This document shows positions 36,716 to 45,290 of a stretch of DNA of 64,000 nucleotides, piece after piece. Source of the stretch: JBDIVL01 sp039794405 (lineage in GTDB: Bacteria > Planctomycetota > Brocadiia > Brocadiales > Brocadiaceae); assembly GCA_039794405.1 (NCBI GenBank), contig JBDIVL010000008.1, forward strand, positions 38,623-102,622, in the 5' to 3' direction. The notes beneath the pieces are model-generated. The model made no database searches. It was not told where the DNA came from and saw only the letters and a program-made list of their open reading frames with translations. Numbering within the stretch: the first letter of the stretch is position 1; each line of letters starts with the position of its first letter. A program made the translations under genes and the position numbers.

Positions 36716-36760
36716 AAAAAAAGCCTTTACGGTCTTTTAAACTGTAAAGGCTCTTTTTGT
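36716..36760 (-). terminator. Rho-independent terminator of the erythrin-like ferritin gene
   Basis: On the minus strand GAGCCTTTAC pairs with GTAAAGGCT, followed by seven T residues. It lies about 50 bases after the stop codon. Confidence 0.85.
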
Positions 36761-36809
36761 TCTTAAGGAAAATCTATTGAGAATTTCAATATACAGATAC
36801 AATGAGGGG

Positions 36810-37265
36810 TTAATCTTCTTTAAAGATTATATCGTCATAATACAGTTCGAGTTTGTGCTTGTGCTTTAGTTCCTCCTGAGCTAAAATCTTGCATAATTTT
36901 TTTATGTCTGCATCGCTGGTGGATTTAGCCATGCCAACATAAAAGTTGTAAGACTTTTGCTCTTTCTTCATAGCAACGATTAGCAAGTCTTGAAAATCTT
37001 TAACCTCTGAAATATCTTTGTCTACCAGATATTCTGTAATATGAAGATCCTGAACTTTACCAGGTTTAAAGCTTTTTATTTTCGAGGCATCAAAGTTTTC
37101 CAACATCTTCTTATGTTTCAACTCTTCTTCAGCAAGTTCCTTAATCCAAACCTTCGCAGCCGCATCCTTCACAATCTTCAATGAATCTGTATAAAATTTA
37201 TATGCCCTGTCTTCTTGCTGTGCCGCCTGCTTAATAATTTCCTTTACCTCCATTGTTGTTGCCAT
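36810..37265 (-). CDS. Ferritin-like (erythrin/rubrerythrin-type) diiron protein
   Basis: 151 residues folding as a four-helix bundle with duplicated halves. Each half has a helix with EDRAYKFY or EQKSYNFY and a partner with EELKHKKML or EELKHKHKLE, giving the two E and two ExxH diiron ligands of rubrerythrin. It lacks the C-terminal rubredoxin domain, but a free-standing rubredoxin lies 1.7 kb upstream on the same strand. Probable role: peroxide reduction or iron handling in the cytoplasm. It has a strong Shine-Dalgarno (AAAGGAGGGG) and its own terminator. Confidence 0.85.
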   Translation of the reverse strand: MATTMEVKEIIKQAAQQEDRAYKFYTDSLKIVKDAAAKVWIKELAEEELKHKKMLENFDASKIKSFKPGKVQDLHITEYLVDKDISEVKDFQDLLIVAMKKEQKSYNFYVGMAKSTSDADIKKLCKILAQEELKHKHKLELYYDDIIFKED

Positions 37266-37352
37266 TTCCCCCCCTCCTTTTGTAAAGTATTGTCTGGCCT
37301 AATCAAAACTGTTCTACAACATTTGACTCGTTTTTTTATACATGAATAATGA

Positions 37353-38297
37353 TTATTTTTTTATCTTATTCAGGAGTTTCCATTCCGACAACTTGTGTTC
37401 TGCCGCAATAGCGGCCGTAACCCCTTCTCCAACTGCAGTTGCAATTTGCCGATAAGAATTTTTTCGAATATCGCCAACCGCATAAATTCCTTCAATGGCC
37501 GTTTCCATATGGACGTTTGTCTCAATATGACAACCAGCATCCACACAAAGCAGGTTGCCGAGGAACTCGGTGCTCGGCACACTCCCAATGAAAATAAAAA
37601 CCCCCTGGCATGGGATCTCTTTCTTTTCATTTGTTAAGACGTTTCGGGTAATAACCTTTTCAACACTCCCATTCCCATGAATACTCTCAACCACTGTGTT
37701 TAATATCATGTGTATCTTTGGATTCGAAAAGGCATCATCCAGATAAATTTTCGTAGCCCTAAACTGGTCCCTTCTATGTATTATTTGTACTGTCTTTGCG
37801 TATTTGGTTAAGAATATACCTTCCGTTATGGCAGAATCACCACCGCCGACGACAATAACATCTTTCCCCTTATAAAAAGCCCCATCACATGTCGCACAGT
37901 AGCTAACACCCTTCCCATAGTACTCCATTTCACCGGAAACTTCTAATTTTCTCGGCTCTGCACCGGAGGCAAGAATGACTATATGGCTCATATAGGTATC
38001 CGTATCGGTTGTTATGGTTTTTACCTTATCTTCTACACCTAATTTCAGCACCTCTTCATATCGTATCTCTGCACCAAACCTTTTGGCCTGGGCCTCCATT
38101 CGTTGTGTCAGGTCAACACCAGTAATAACATCAGGAAACCCCGGATAATTTTCAATCAACTCAGTGCCTATTAATTGCCCGCCGAGATATTTTTTTTCAA
38201 AGATAACGGTTTTCAGTAGTGCACGGCATGTATAAATAGCAGCGGAAAGGGCTGCAGGGCCTCCTCCTACAACAATTATATCATAATCTCTATTCAC
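37353..38297 (-). CDS. trxB: Thioredoxin-disulfide reductase
   Basis: FAD- and NADPH-dependent enzyme that reduces thioredoxin. Motifs: FAD GGGPAALSAAIYTCRA near the N-terminus, NADPH-binding VVGGGDSAITEG, redox pair CATC in SYCATCDGAF, and C-terminal IYAVGDIR. The open frame could begin at ATG 38336 (327 residues), but that overlaps the upstream cytochrome gene by 43 bases. A GTG at 38297 overlaps its stop by four (in ATGTGA), follows AAGGGG and gives VNRDYDIIVVGGG, the usual TrxB length (314). I take the GTG. Coupling to a tetraheme cytochrome gene is unusual. Confidence 0.93.
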   Translation of the reverse strand: MNRDYDIIVVGGGPAALSAAIYTCRALLKTVIFEKKYLGGQLIGTELIENYPGFPDVITGVDLTQRMEAQAKRFGAEIRYEEVLKLGVEDKVKTITTDTDTYMSHIVILASGAEPRKLEVSGEMEYYGKGVSYCATCDGAFYKGKDVIVVGGGDSAITEGIFLTKYAKTVQIIHRRDQFRATKIYLDDAFSNPKIHMILNTVVESIHGNGSVEKVITRNVLTNEKKEIPCQGVFIFIGSVPSTEFLGNLLCVDAGCHIETNVHMETAIEGIYAVGDIRKNSYRQIATAVGEGVTAAIAAEHKLSEWKLLNKIKK

Positions 38298-38896
38298 ATC
38301 CCCTTCAGTCCTTTCAGGGTATTTAAAACTTGCCACCCATAAAAATTCAATGCAAACTGTTTTTTCTCAATATGACATTTGAGACATTGCTTCGTTCCCT
38401 CTGTAGCCCAATCACGGGTCACAAAGGCAGTTTTCGATTTTTCCCCCTTCGGAGTAAGCTTGTTTTTTCCTGCATGGCAAAAATCACATTCCGTTCCCAT
38501 AATCTCAGAAAGCTCAAACATCTTCCTCGCTTGTTGCTCGTTCGCTTTGAAACGCTTCAGGTCAACGTGACAATAATCACATTCAACCCCTAAAGCAACA
38601 GATGCCTTCATCATTTCCTTCGATTTTTCTCCTGCTTCAGTAAAAACTGTTAAATCATCATTATGACAAAAATTACAATCAACTTCCAGGAGTGATGTCA
38701 TCCTTTTAATTAATGCCTCTTTCTCTTCCTTTGTACCTTTAAAATAAGGGTTAGAATACGTAGCCCCCGGTGCATCCTTCTTCTCTTGTTTATCATTTGC
38801 CAAAGCAAATATTCCGGAATAAGGAACAGATATAAAAGCACCGACAACGGCGATAAAGACTTTATTTAAGAATTTTTTAGATAATAATTTTATCAT
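38294..38896 (-). CDS. Periplasmic tetraheme c-type cytochrome
   Basis: 200 residues with a signal peptide (charged MIKLLSKKF, hydrophobic core, ALAND cleavage near residue 33). Four CxxCH heme sites: C74-H78 (CNFCH), C106-H110 (CDYCH), C137-H141 (CDFCH), C171-H175 (CLKCH). The repeated pattern MMKASVALGVECDYCH...QQARKMFEL resembles the photosynthetic-reaction-centre-type cytochrome c subunit fold also found in non-phototrophs. Located outside the cytoplasmic membrane (in anammox cells possibly in the anammoxosome). Partner unknown. Translationally coupled to trxB downstream through ATGTGA. Rubredoxin is 60 bases upstream. Confidence 0.88.
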   Translation of the reverse strand: MIKLLSKKFLNKVFIAVVGAFISVPYSGIFALANDKQEKKDAPGATYSNPYFKGTKEEKEALIKRMTSLLEVDCNFCHNDDLTVFTEAGEKSKEMMKASVALGVECDYCHVDLKRFKANEQQARKMFELSEIMGTECDFCHAGKNKLTPKGEKSKTAFVTRDWATEGTKQCLKCHIEKKQFALNFYGWQVLNTLKGLKGM

Positions 38897-38956
38897 AAAA
38901 TATGACCTTTAAATGAAATATTCAGGCCTAAGAAAGACACATGCCAAGATAACGTT

Positions 38957-39118
38957 TTAACCAAGCTTATCAAACATATCTTTGCCTGCACCACAAGATG
39001 GGCAAACCCAATCATCCGGTAAGCTCTCAAAAGATGTCCCCGGGTTTACACCATTATCCGGATCTCCCTTTTCCGGGTCATAGACATAGCCACATACCCT
39101 ACATTCCCACTTTGCCAT
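38957..39118 (-). CDS. Rubredoxin
   Basis: A 53-codon gene on the minus strand with an ATG at 39118 behind GAGGAGGAAAAT. The product has both FeS4 motifs, CRVCGYVYDP and CPSCGAGKD, with the rubredoxin spacing, plus the typical GTSFESLPDDW segment. It is a cytoplasmic one-electron carrier that usually donates to rubrerythrin, superoxide reductase or rubredoxin:oxygen oxidoreductase. Its neighbours on the strand are a tetraheme cytochrome, trxB and an erythrin-like ferritin, consistent with oxidative-stress electron transfer. Confidence 0.95.
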   Translation of the reverse strand: MAKWECRVCGYVYDPEKGDPDNGVNPGTSFESLPDDWVCPSCGAGKDMFDKLG

Positions 39119-39440
39119 ATTTTCCTCCTCAAAAGGTTATTGATCCTATTCCTAAATTATTCCCCTTATCAAAGAGGAAGATAAGGGGTTGTTTGTTCTT
39201 TAAAAAAGTTACTTACGGCCCCTTTTTCCTGTTTGTGAACGAGAAGCAGTAAGTTTCGCTTAGGATACAAAACAATGCAAAACCAACTTCTGAATTTACG
39301 ATCTGCTTTTTATTACACCCTTGCGTAAAATATTTTACCTTACCTTACACAACGTAATCAACCTCTAAAATAAAAGAAAGTGCAGAACGATTAATTCTTC
39401 TGCACTTTCTTTTTCATGGCCTACTCCAGGGTTATACCAC
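39119..39440. other. Intergenic region upstream of rubredoxin
   Basis: Contains a 9-bp hairpin, CCCCTTATC (39162-39170) with GATAAGGGG (39180-39188), in the rubredoxin 5' leader, and the terminator of the next cytochrome gene at 39373-39412. No gene seen. Confidence 0.45.
39373..39412 (-). terminator. Hairpin terminator of cytochrome c'-like gene 1
   Basis: Perfect 15-bp stem AAAGAAAGTGCAGAA / TTCTGCACTTTCTTT with a 10-base loop. A T-rich end (TTTATTTT) follows on the minus strand. Confidence 0.75.
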
Positions 39441-39974
39441 TTAACGATTTTCAACAGGTATTTGTTTATCCCGAATCTTTTTATGGCATTCAAAACATGT
39501 ATTTTCAACCATCTTCGTGAAGGATTTGAAGGTTTGCTCTGTATCGTATGAATTTGCCGATTTTTGAACTTTCAATGCCGACGACACAATTCCTTTTACA
39601 TATTCATCAAATTCTTCTTTTAGTTTATCAATCTTCTTTGAATCCTGCGGATCTATTTGGGCCCTTTTAAACCACTCATTTGCCTTTGGTTCTGAAGTAA
39701 AGAACGTATCGATTATTTGGTAGCTTTGGTCTACAATGGCACCCGCTTCTTGTGCGACATATTTAAAATTTCCTCCTAATATTCCCTCAAGAATATTATT
39801 CATCCGGTCTGCAATACTATTCATCAATACCTTGGTAGGTTCTACAACTTTTTCATGGGAAGCCACCTTTTCCTCTTCTCCGAAAGCCACAGAAACAGCC
39901 GGATGAATAAGATACATAATTCCTACTAAGCCTAAACTTAACAAACTCGTGTGAAAAAATCCCTCCCGTTTCAA
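39441..39974 (-). CDS. Cytochrome c'-like monoheme protein 1
   Basis: 177 residues with a signal peptide (to about residue 31, SVAFG), then a predicted all-helical body and one C-terminal heme site C160-FEC-H164 followed by KK. A single CxxCH near the C-terminus of a four-helix bundle is the cytochrome c' layout. These proteins bind NO, CO or serve electron transfer in the periplasm. The next gene upstream (40172-40723) is a paralogue with the same layout and a similar terminator, suggesting tandem duplication. In an anammox setting NO binding would be relevant, but this is inference. Confidence 0.75.
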   Translation of the reverse strand: MKREGFFHTSLLSLGLVGIMYLIHPAVSVAFGEEEKVASHEKVVEPTKVLMNSIADRMNNILEGILGGNFKYVAQEAGAIVDQSYQIIDTFFTSEPKANEWFKRAQIDPQDSKKIDKLKEEFDEYVKGIVSSALKVQKSANSYDTEQTFKSFTKMVENTCFECHKKIRDKQIPVENR

Positions 39975-40026
39975 GGTAATATCTCCTTTCTTCTATTAAA
40001 GATAATGAAAAGATTTCCTAAAAGCT

Positions 40027-40065
40027 GCGTACATAAAATAGGAATTCCTGTACGATCAAATTTTT
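40027..40065. repeat. Dispersed repeat with ATTCCT...GATCAAATT core, copy 2
   Basis: Matches 19136-19174 at about 30 of 39 positions by eye. Contains the self-complementary AGGAATTCCT. Confidence 0.5.
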
Positions 40066-40120
40066 CCCTGTAACAACAGAAACCACAAATTTCTTCTGCT
40101 TTGCTAATCCTGGAAATTAA

Positions 40121-40153
40121 GAAAGTGCAGATTGCGAAATAATCTGCACTTTC
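40121..40153 (-). terminator. Hairpin terminator of cytochrome c'-like gene 2
   Basis: Perfect 13-bp stem GAAAGTGCAGATT / AATCTGCACTTTC, loop of seven. It shares the core GAAAGTGCAGA with the terminator at 39373-39412 of the paralogous gene. Confidence 0.7.
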
Positions 40154-40171
40154 CTTCCCATTTCAGGGGTA

Positions 40172-40723
40172 TTAACGCATCTTCTTATGACATTCGATAC
40201 AGGTATTTTTTAATAAGTTTGAAAAAGCGTCAAATGCTGTTTCGGAGTCCTTCGAATCAGCAGCTTTCTGAATTTCTTGTAATGATGTATCTATCTTCTT
40301 AAAATAATTTAAAAAATCTTCTCGCAATTTTGTAAATTCTTCTAAAACTTCCGGCCTTAAATGGGAAGTTTCAGGCTTTGTTTTATAAGCTTCTATATCG
40401 AGGCTTTGAGGAAAATACGTGTTGATGATCTGACGCCCTTTTTCAGAAACAGCGGTGGCATTCTGTTTAACCGCTTCAAAATTGTTTTGCAATATCGCCT
40501 CGAGTAATTTGTCTACCCGTTCTCCTATCTCCAATGCCATGTTTCTAAGAGGCAGCTTAATGTCTTTATGCAACATTGATTTATAATCTTGATACAATAT
40601 CTGCCCTTCCCCCATTTGTCCTTTCTCAGCAAGGGCTGACGATGGGGAACAAACGATGTTCGCCGTTTCTACCAGTCCAACCAAACCTAATATACCTATA
40701 CTTAAAGACAGTATCCTCTTCAT
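40172..40723 (-). CDS. Cytochrome c'-like monoheme protein 2
   Basis: The start at ATG 40723 (MKRILSLSIGILG) follows an AGGAGA Shine-Dalgarno and gives a clear signal peptide with cleavage near SSALAEKG. The frame extends 18 codons further upstream but that would bury the signal. The 183-residue product is helical and ends TCIECHKKMR, a single C-terminal heme. The segment NNFEAVKQNATAVSEKGRQI parallels GGNFKYVAQEAGAIVDQSYQI in the neighbouring paralogue. Probable periplasmic or anammoxosome-side cytochrome c'. Ligand and partner unknown. Confidence 0.75.
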   Translation of the reverse strand: MKRILSLSIGILGLVGLVETANIVCSPSSALAEKGQMGEGQILYQDYKSMLHKDIKLPLRNMALEIGERVDKLLEAILQNNFEAVKQNATAVSEKGRQIINTYFPQSLDIEAYKTKPETSHLRPEVLEEFTKLREDFLNYFKKIDTSLQEIQKAADSKDSETAFDAFSNLLKNTCIECHKKMR

Positions 40724-40854
40724 ATGAAATCTCCTTTCCTGCTCACAACAAATTCCAAAAGAACACATTCTATACAATAATACGGCCTACATCCCCAACC
40801 TCCTTTCCAAAATTATCGTTGTAAAAAATAAATTACAGAAGATTAACAATTTTA

Positions 40855-42294
40855 TCATGCATAAATATCTTTTATTTGTGGCTCGGTCATAGAGACGGGC
40901 GATAATATCTGATTCAATTGACCTTCAGAGAGAAGTCCTTGTCCCAGAATAATCTCCTTCACAGATTTTCCTGTTCGCATAGACTCTTTAACTACCTCAG
41001 CCGCTTTTGAATAACCAATAATAGGATTCAGTACCGTGGCAATCCCCAAACTTTTCGTAGCATACTCCCAGCACTTCGTGGCATTCACGGTCAAACCGCT
41101 AATACATTTCTCATGAAATATCTTTATCGCATTGGTAAGGATAAGAATAGAATCAAGGAGCTTGTATTGGATCAACGGCATCATAACATTCAGCTCAAAC
41201 TGCCCTGCCTGGGCAGCAAATGCAATTGATACATCATTTCCTAAAACCGAAAAACATACCATATTTACCATCTCAGGGATAACAGGATTGACTTTCCCCG
41301 GCATAATAGATGAACCCGGCTGCACGGGTGGCAATTCAATCTCTGCCAATCCGGTATTTGGTCCTGAATTCATCAGCCTGAGGTCATTGACAATGCGGAT
41401 AAATTCTACAGCCAATGTACGCAGGGCACCAGAAAGTTCTACAAACGGTGCATTGCTCTGCATGGCCTCAAATCGGTTCTTCGATTCTCGGAGATCCAGG
41501 TTTGTCATTTTCCGCAGTTTTTCAATAACCCTGTTCGGGTAATCTGGGTGGGTATTGATTCCTGTACCTACAGCGGTACCTCCGATTCCCAATTCTTTCA
41601 AAGATTCACTCGACTTTTCAATTCCCCTCGTTGCCTTAAGCAGAGATGTTGAATAACCAGAAAACTCCTGACCAACACGAATAGGCACTGCGTCCTGAAG
41701 ATGCGTGCGTCCAGACTTTACCAGAGAATCAAAGCATCTTGCCTTCTGACTAAAAGCTTCTATCAGGAGATGCAAATTTTTCGTAAGCTTCTTGGACAAC
41801 TGTAAGGCTGCAATACGCATGGCAGTAGGATAAACATCATTTGTAGACTGCCCATAATTCACATGATCGTTCGGGTGCACTACAGAATAATCCCCCTTCT
41901 CCCCTCCAAGCATTTCAATTACAATATTAGCAATAACCTCATTTATATTCATATGATGAGATGTCCCTGCCCCGGCCTGATAAACATCAACAAGGAATTG
42001 ATCCTGAAACTCGCCGTTTAATATACGATCACAGGCCAAAATAATCATATTGCCAATCCTGCTATCCAGGCAGTCAAGCTCCACATTGACCATAGCGGCT
42101 GCTTTTTTAATATTGACAATTGCCATAGTAAATATTGGCAATGATGTTTGACCACTGATAGGAAAATTATCAAGTGCCCTGGCAGTCTGAATGCCATAGT
42201 AGCATTCCGCAGGAACCCGCATCTCTCCCAAGTAATCTTTTTCTATACGAAATGAATTTGTTGAAGTCTTTGTGGTTATTACACCGTATACCAT
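40855..42294 (-). CDS. aspA: Aspartate ammonia-lyase (aspartase/fumarase superfamily)
   Basis: Converts L-aspartate to fumarate and ammonium. 479 residues. Superfamily signatures are all present: SGRTHLQDAVPI, GIGGTAVGTGINT, and the flexible catalytic loop GSSIMPGKVNPVIPEM (about residue 330, with the catalytic Ser). The N-terminal GIQTARALDNFPISG fits aspartase better than fumarase C. A fumarase cannot be fully excluded without alignment. The soluble homotetramer is cytoplasmic. An ammonium-releasing or ammonium-fixing enzyme may matter in an ammonium-oxidising organism. It stands alone between cytochrome and ferritin-like genes. Confidence 0.85.
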   Translation of the reverse strand: MVYGVITTKTSTNSFRIEKDYLGEMRVPAECYYGIQTARALDNFPISGQTSLPIFTMAIVNIKKAAAMVNVELDCLDSRIGNMIILACDRILNGEFQDQFLVDVYQAGAGTSHHMNINEVIANIVIEMLGGEKGDYSVVHPNDHVNYGQSTNDVYPTAMRIAALQLSKKLTKNLHLLIEAFSQKARCFDSLVKSGRTHLQDAVPIRVGQEFSGYSTSLLKATRGIEKSSESLKELGIGGTAVGTGINTHPDYPNRVIEKLRKMTNLDLRESKNRFEAMQSNAPFVELSGALRTLAVEFIRIVNDLRLMNSGPNTGLAEIELPPVQPGSSIMPGKVNPVIPEMVNMVCFSVLGNDVSIAFAAQAGQFELNVMMPLIQYKLLDSILILTNAIKIFHEKCISGLTVNATKCWEYATKSLGIATVLNPIIGYSKAAEVVKESMRTGKSVKEIILGQGLLSEGQLNQILSPVSMTEPQIKDIYA

Positions 42295-42445
42295 AGTTTT
42301 ATTTTTTCACCTATTGTTATAATCTATTACAAAGAGCTCGGCTAACATGGAGAAAATATCTATGCAAAAAGCCAAGACCAAAAGATTGGAAGCCGTGAAT
42401 CAGACATTATGCTTCTGATTTCCTGCTTCTAATGGTTCTGCAATC

Positions 42446-43009
42446 TCAACATTCCCTGCGGTGAACTGAACTGTTATTCTTTATGATACTCATCCATATA
42501 TCATAGATACGCCCTTCGTTTTCCGCCTGCCATAATTCCATATTCTCCAGGTATTCTAAGGTATTTTTTAATATACTATAATGCGTTTTTTCTTCACCAG
42601 CGAGAAAATGATACACCTCTTTATCCCTTTTATCGACAGACTTCCCGGCAGCCTCCTCATAAAACTTAATCCCATTTTCCTCTATCCCTATGGCCAACTT
42701 CACGGCCTCTATATCATTCATGTTAGCATGAACTTCCTTTTTTAGTTCTTCCCCCATTTTCTGAAAAATACTCAATAATCTCTCCCTGGGATTACCCGTA
42801 TTCTTTTCTTTTAAATGAACCGGCTCATTACGGGAAGATAACAATAATCGAAGCCTTTTGGCATGCAATTTTTCATCTTCTACAAAAGATTTAAACATGG
42901 CCTTTCCCAAAGGATGGAAAGTCTTATTCGCCAAATCGGTATAAAATGTTATTCCTTCCATCTCCATCCGGAGAGCAATTGATTTTATATCTTTCACCAT
43001 CCCGCTCAT
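42446..43009 (-). CDS. Ferritin-like diiron protein, second copy
   Basis: 187 residues with two helix pairs carrying ExxH-type ligands: MEMEGITFYTDLA with EDEKLHAKRL, and IEENGIKFYEEAA with GEEKTHYSIL. This is the same architecture as the 151-residue protein at 36810-37265 but only distantly similar. The C-terminal tail (about 25 residues, ending HRREC) is extra. Probably iron or peroxide handling in the cytoplasm (family inference). Monocistronic by spacing. Confidence 0.75.
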   Translation of the reverse strand: MSGMVKDIKSIALRMEMEGITFYTDLANKTFHPLGKAMFKSFVEDEKLHAKRLRLLLSSRNEPVHLKEKNTGNPRERLLSIFQKMGEELKKEVHANMNDIEAVKLAIGIEENGIKFYEEAAGKSVDKRDKEVYHFLAGEEKTHYSILKNTLEYLENMELWQAENEGRIYDIWMSIIKNNSSVHRREC

Positions 43010-43647
43010 TTTAACTCCTACTATCTACTTCCCTGAATTTTCTAAATAGTAAAATACCGGTTCATAATATTCCCCGATAATTAATAATTACAAAAATTTT
43101 TTACGGCAAACCTTTATCCTTTTACCTCAATTATCATACCAAAACAGTAATCTTTCAAAACATCACATAAATATATCCTAATCATGGTTACTATACTCAA
43201 TTACAAAACTTTTAGAGACAAAAAATTCGAATCAATAAAAGCTTTTATCAAGAATCTTAGACCAAAAATCCATTTCTTTAGACTTTCAGACCAAATTCAT
43301 TAACCTCGTTTCTTTTTTTGTATATTTTCTATGTTTTCGCAAAATGTCTTTTCAATTATTATCAGAACGCACACCTTCCTTAGAGAATATTTCACCAGGA
43401 TGTGTATAACATAAAATGTCACATGTGCCAGGATAAATCTCTTGAGTATATAGCTTTAACCAATAAAAATTCGTAATTACTTAAGCTCACGGTTTACGGT
43501 ACAGGGCTAGAGAAAAATGAAGATTAAAAGATTTGAAGAAAAGAAAGGAAAATGAATTGACTATAGAAGGGAGAAAAAAATTATTGAAAAATTATCTTTG
43601 CAGCTCGCATTTTTCAATTTGTATTTTAATTAAAGTTTTTAAAATCT
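43010..43647. other. 638-bp AT-rich intergenic region without a recognisable gene
   Basis: Both strands have frequent stops. A 68-codon plus-strand ORF at 43533-43739 is Lys/Ile-rich, overlaps the htrA 3' end and has no features, so I do not call it. No repeat or strong hairpin noticed. Confidence 0.5.
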
Positions 43648-45078
43648 TTAACGTACTTTTAGCCTGGCATATCCTTGATGTTCGCCAAATCTATCTGACC
43701 AAACTATGCCAATATCCCAAACATCCCCTTTTTGCATAACCTTGAGTAAAGCACCCAATTCTTCAATGTTATTAATTCGATATTGGCCCACATACACAAG
43801 TACATGACCTGCCTCGATACCAACAGTCGCAGCCGGACTATTTTTTTGTACTTCAGAAACAAGCACACCACTCTTTACCCACCACAATTTTAATTGCTTC
43901 GCAAGCTGTGGGGTTAAATCCTGCACATACAATCCCAACTTTTCCAGTGCAAGCTTCTCTACTAAGGGGATCGGGGCCTTTTCCAGAGTAACATCTACCC
44001 TATGTTCACGGCCATTACGGTTAATATAGATATACAGCTTGTCTCCGGCATTTTTCTTGAGTATATATTTTTCAAAATCGAGGATATCCAGGATTACCTT
44101 TGAATCTATTTTTGTAATATAATCACCAACTTTAATTTGTGCCTTGTAGGCAGGGCTGTCAGTTTCAACAGAAGTAACGATGATTCCCTTAGCATCATCA
44201 CCCTGTTCCTCAACCTGAGCACCAAACCATATCCTGTTAAGCTCCCGGAAATTGAAAAGCGAAACAAGGGCACGTTTTACTTTATCGACAGGAATTGCAA
44301 ATCCAATACCTTGGGCTTGATTCACAATTGCAGCGTTAATACCGATAAGTTCTCCATCGATATTAATAAGGGGACCACCGCTATTCCCCGGATTTATCAA
44401 AGCATCGGTCTGAACAAGACCATCGTACTTTATCTCTCCATATTCGCTATTGAAAGTAATTGTACGATTCTTTGCGCTCAATACACCTGTCGTAACTGAA
44501 TTTTCCAAGCCAAAAGGATTCCCTAGTGCGATAACGGTTTCCCCTATCATAAGATCCTTTGATGTGCCCATTTTTACATACGGAAGTGGTGTAGGTGAGC
44601 TTATTTTTAACACGGCAAGGTCGCTGGCAGGATCAGAACTGATCATCGTCGCCTCATAATCTTTACCATCTGATAACCGTACTTTAATCTTAGATGCACG
44701 GCTTACAACATGCTCGTTCGTAACAATATAGCCGTCTTCATCAATAATAACGCCAGAGCCTAGCGGCCTTTCAACCATTTGTTTTTGGCTTTGACCGAAA
44801 AAATCATTGAAAAATTGGTCAAACAGCTCGCTTCTTGACCCAAAAAAAGGGTCTACATGCCTCTGAGTAATAAGCCGTTCTGTCCTTATATTGGCAACAG
44901 CCGGCCCTACCTTCTCAATCGCTTCAACAATTGGTGTCCTGCGGTTCGACTTAGATTCTAGTGCAGATACCTTACTATGTATCAGGGGGGTACAAATAAG
45001 AGGGACAAACATTGACAGGAAAATGAGTACCTTTAAGGTAGATAACTTAAAAAGGTGTTTATTTTGAAAAAACGACAT
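43648..45078 (-). CDS. HtrA/DegP-family periplasmic serine protease with two PDZ domains
   Basis: 476 residues. N-terminal signal or anchor (about residues 10-38), then an S1C trypsin-like domain with the triad H123 (VTNEHVV), D153 (DPASDLAV) and S233 (NPGNSGGPL). Two PDZ domains follow (about 275-360 and 385-470, with GIIVTSVETDSPA and GVLVSEVQKNSPA). Degrades or refolds damaged exported proteins. The layout matches DegP/DegQ/MucD. I do not choose among them. Single gene with no operon partner nearby. Confidence 0.92.
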   Translation of the reverse strand: MSFFQNKHLFKLSTLKVLIFLSMFVPLICTPLIHSKVSALESKSNRRTPIVEAIEKVGPAVANIRTERLITQRHVDPFFGSRSELFDQFFNDFFGQSQKQMVERPLGSGVIIDEDGYIVTNEHVVSRASKIKVRLSDGKDYEATMISSDPASDLAVLKISSPTPLPYVKMGTSKDLMIGETVIALGNPFGLENSVTTGVLSAKNRTITFNSEYGEIKYDGLVQTDALINPGNSGGPLINIDGELIGINAAIVNQAQGIGFAIPVDKVKRALVSLFNFRELNRIWFGAQVEEQGDDAKGIIVTSVETDSPAYKAQIKVGDYITKIDSKVILDILDFEKYILKKNAGDKLYIYINRNGREHRVDVTLEKAPIPLVEKLALEKLGLYVQDLTPQLAKQLKLWWVKSGVLVSEVQKNSPAATVGIEAGHVLVYVGQYRINNIEELGALLKVMQKGDVWDIGIVWSDRFGEHQGYARLKVR

Positions 45079-45290
45079 ATTTCCTCATTCCCAACGAAGT
45101 TGTAAGGTTTAAAATTGCTGTCAGTTTTCAGCTATCAGGCGACAGCTTCCATCTTACGACTCTCATATCTCTAAAAAATATCAGATCAGCCCACCGCAAA
45201 GGAGCCTGAGAGCTTAGGAGTTACAAAAACCGCAAGCCCTTAAACTCCCTAACTCTGAACTCCTTTGCAGTAAACCATTACAGTAATTTT
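45079..45290. repeat. Degenerate dispersed repeat in intergenic region
   Basis: Contains words such as GTCAGTTTTCAGCTATCAG and CTAACTCTGAACTCC similar to 35270-35335 and 53975-53995. These are low-information intergenic repeats. No gene. Confidence 0.35.

Noticed and set aside
43533..43739. 68-codon Lys-rich plus-strand ORF
   Set aside because: No recognisable features, partly antisense to the htrA 3' end.
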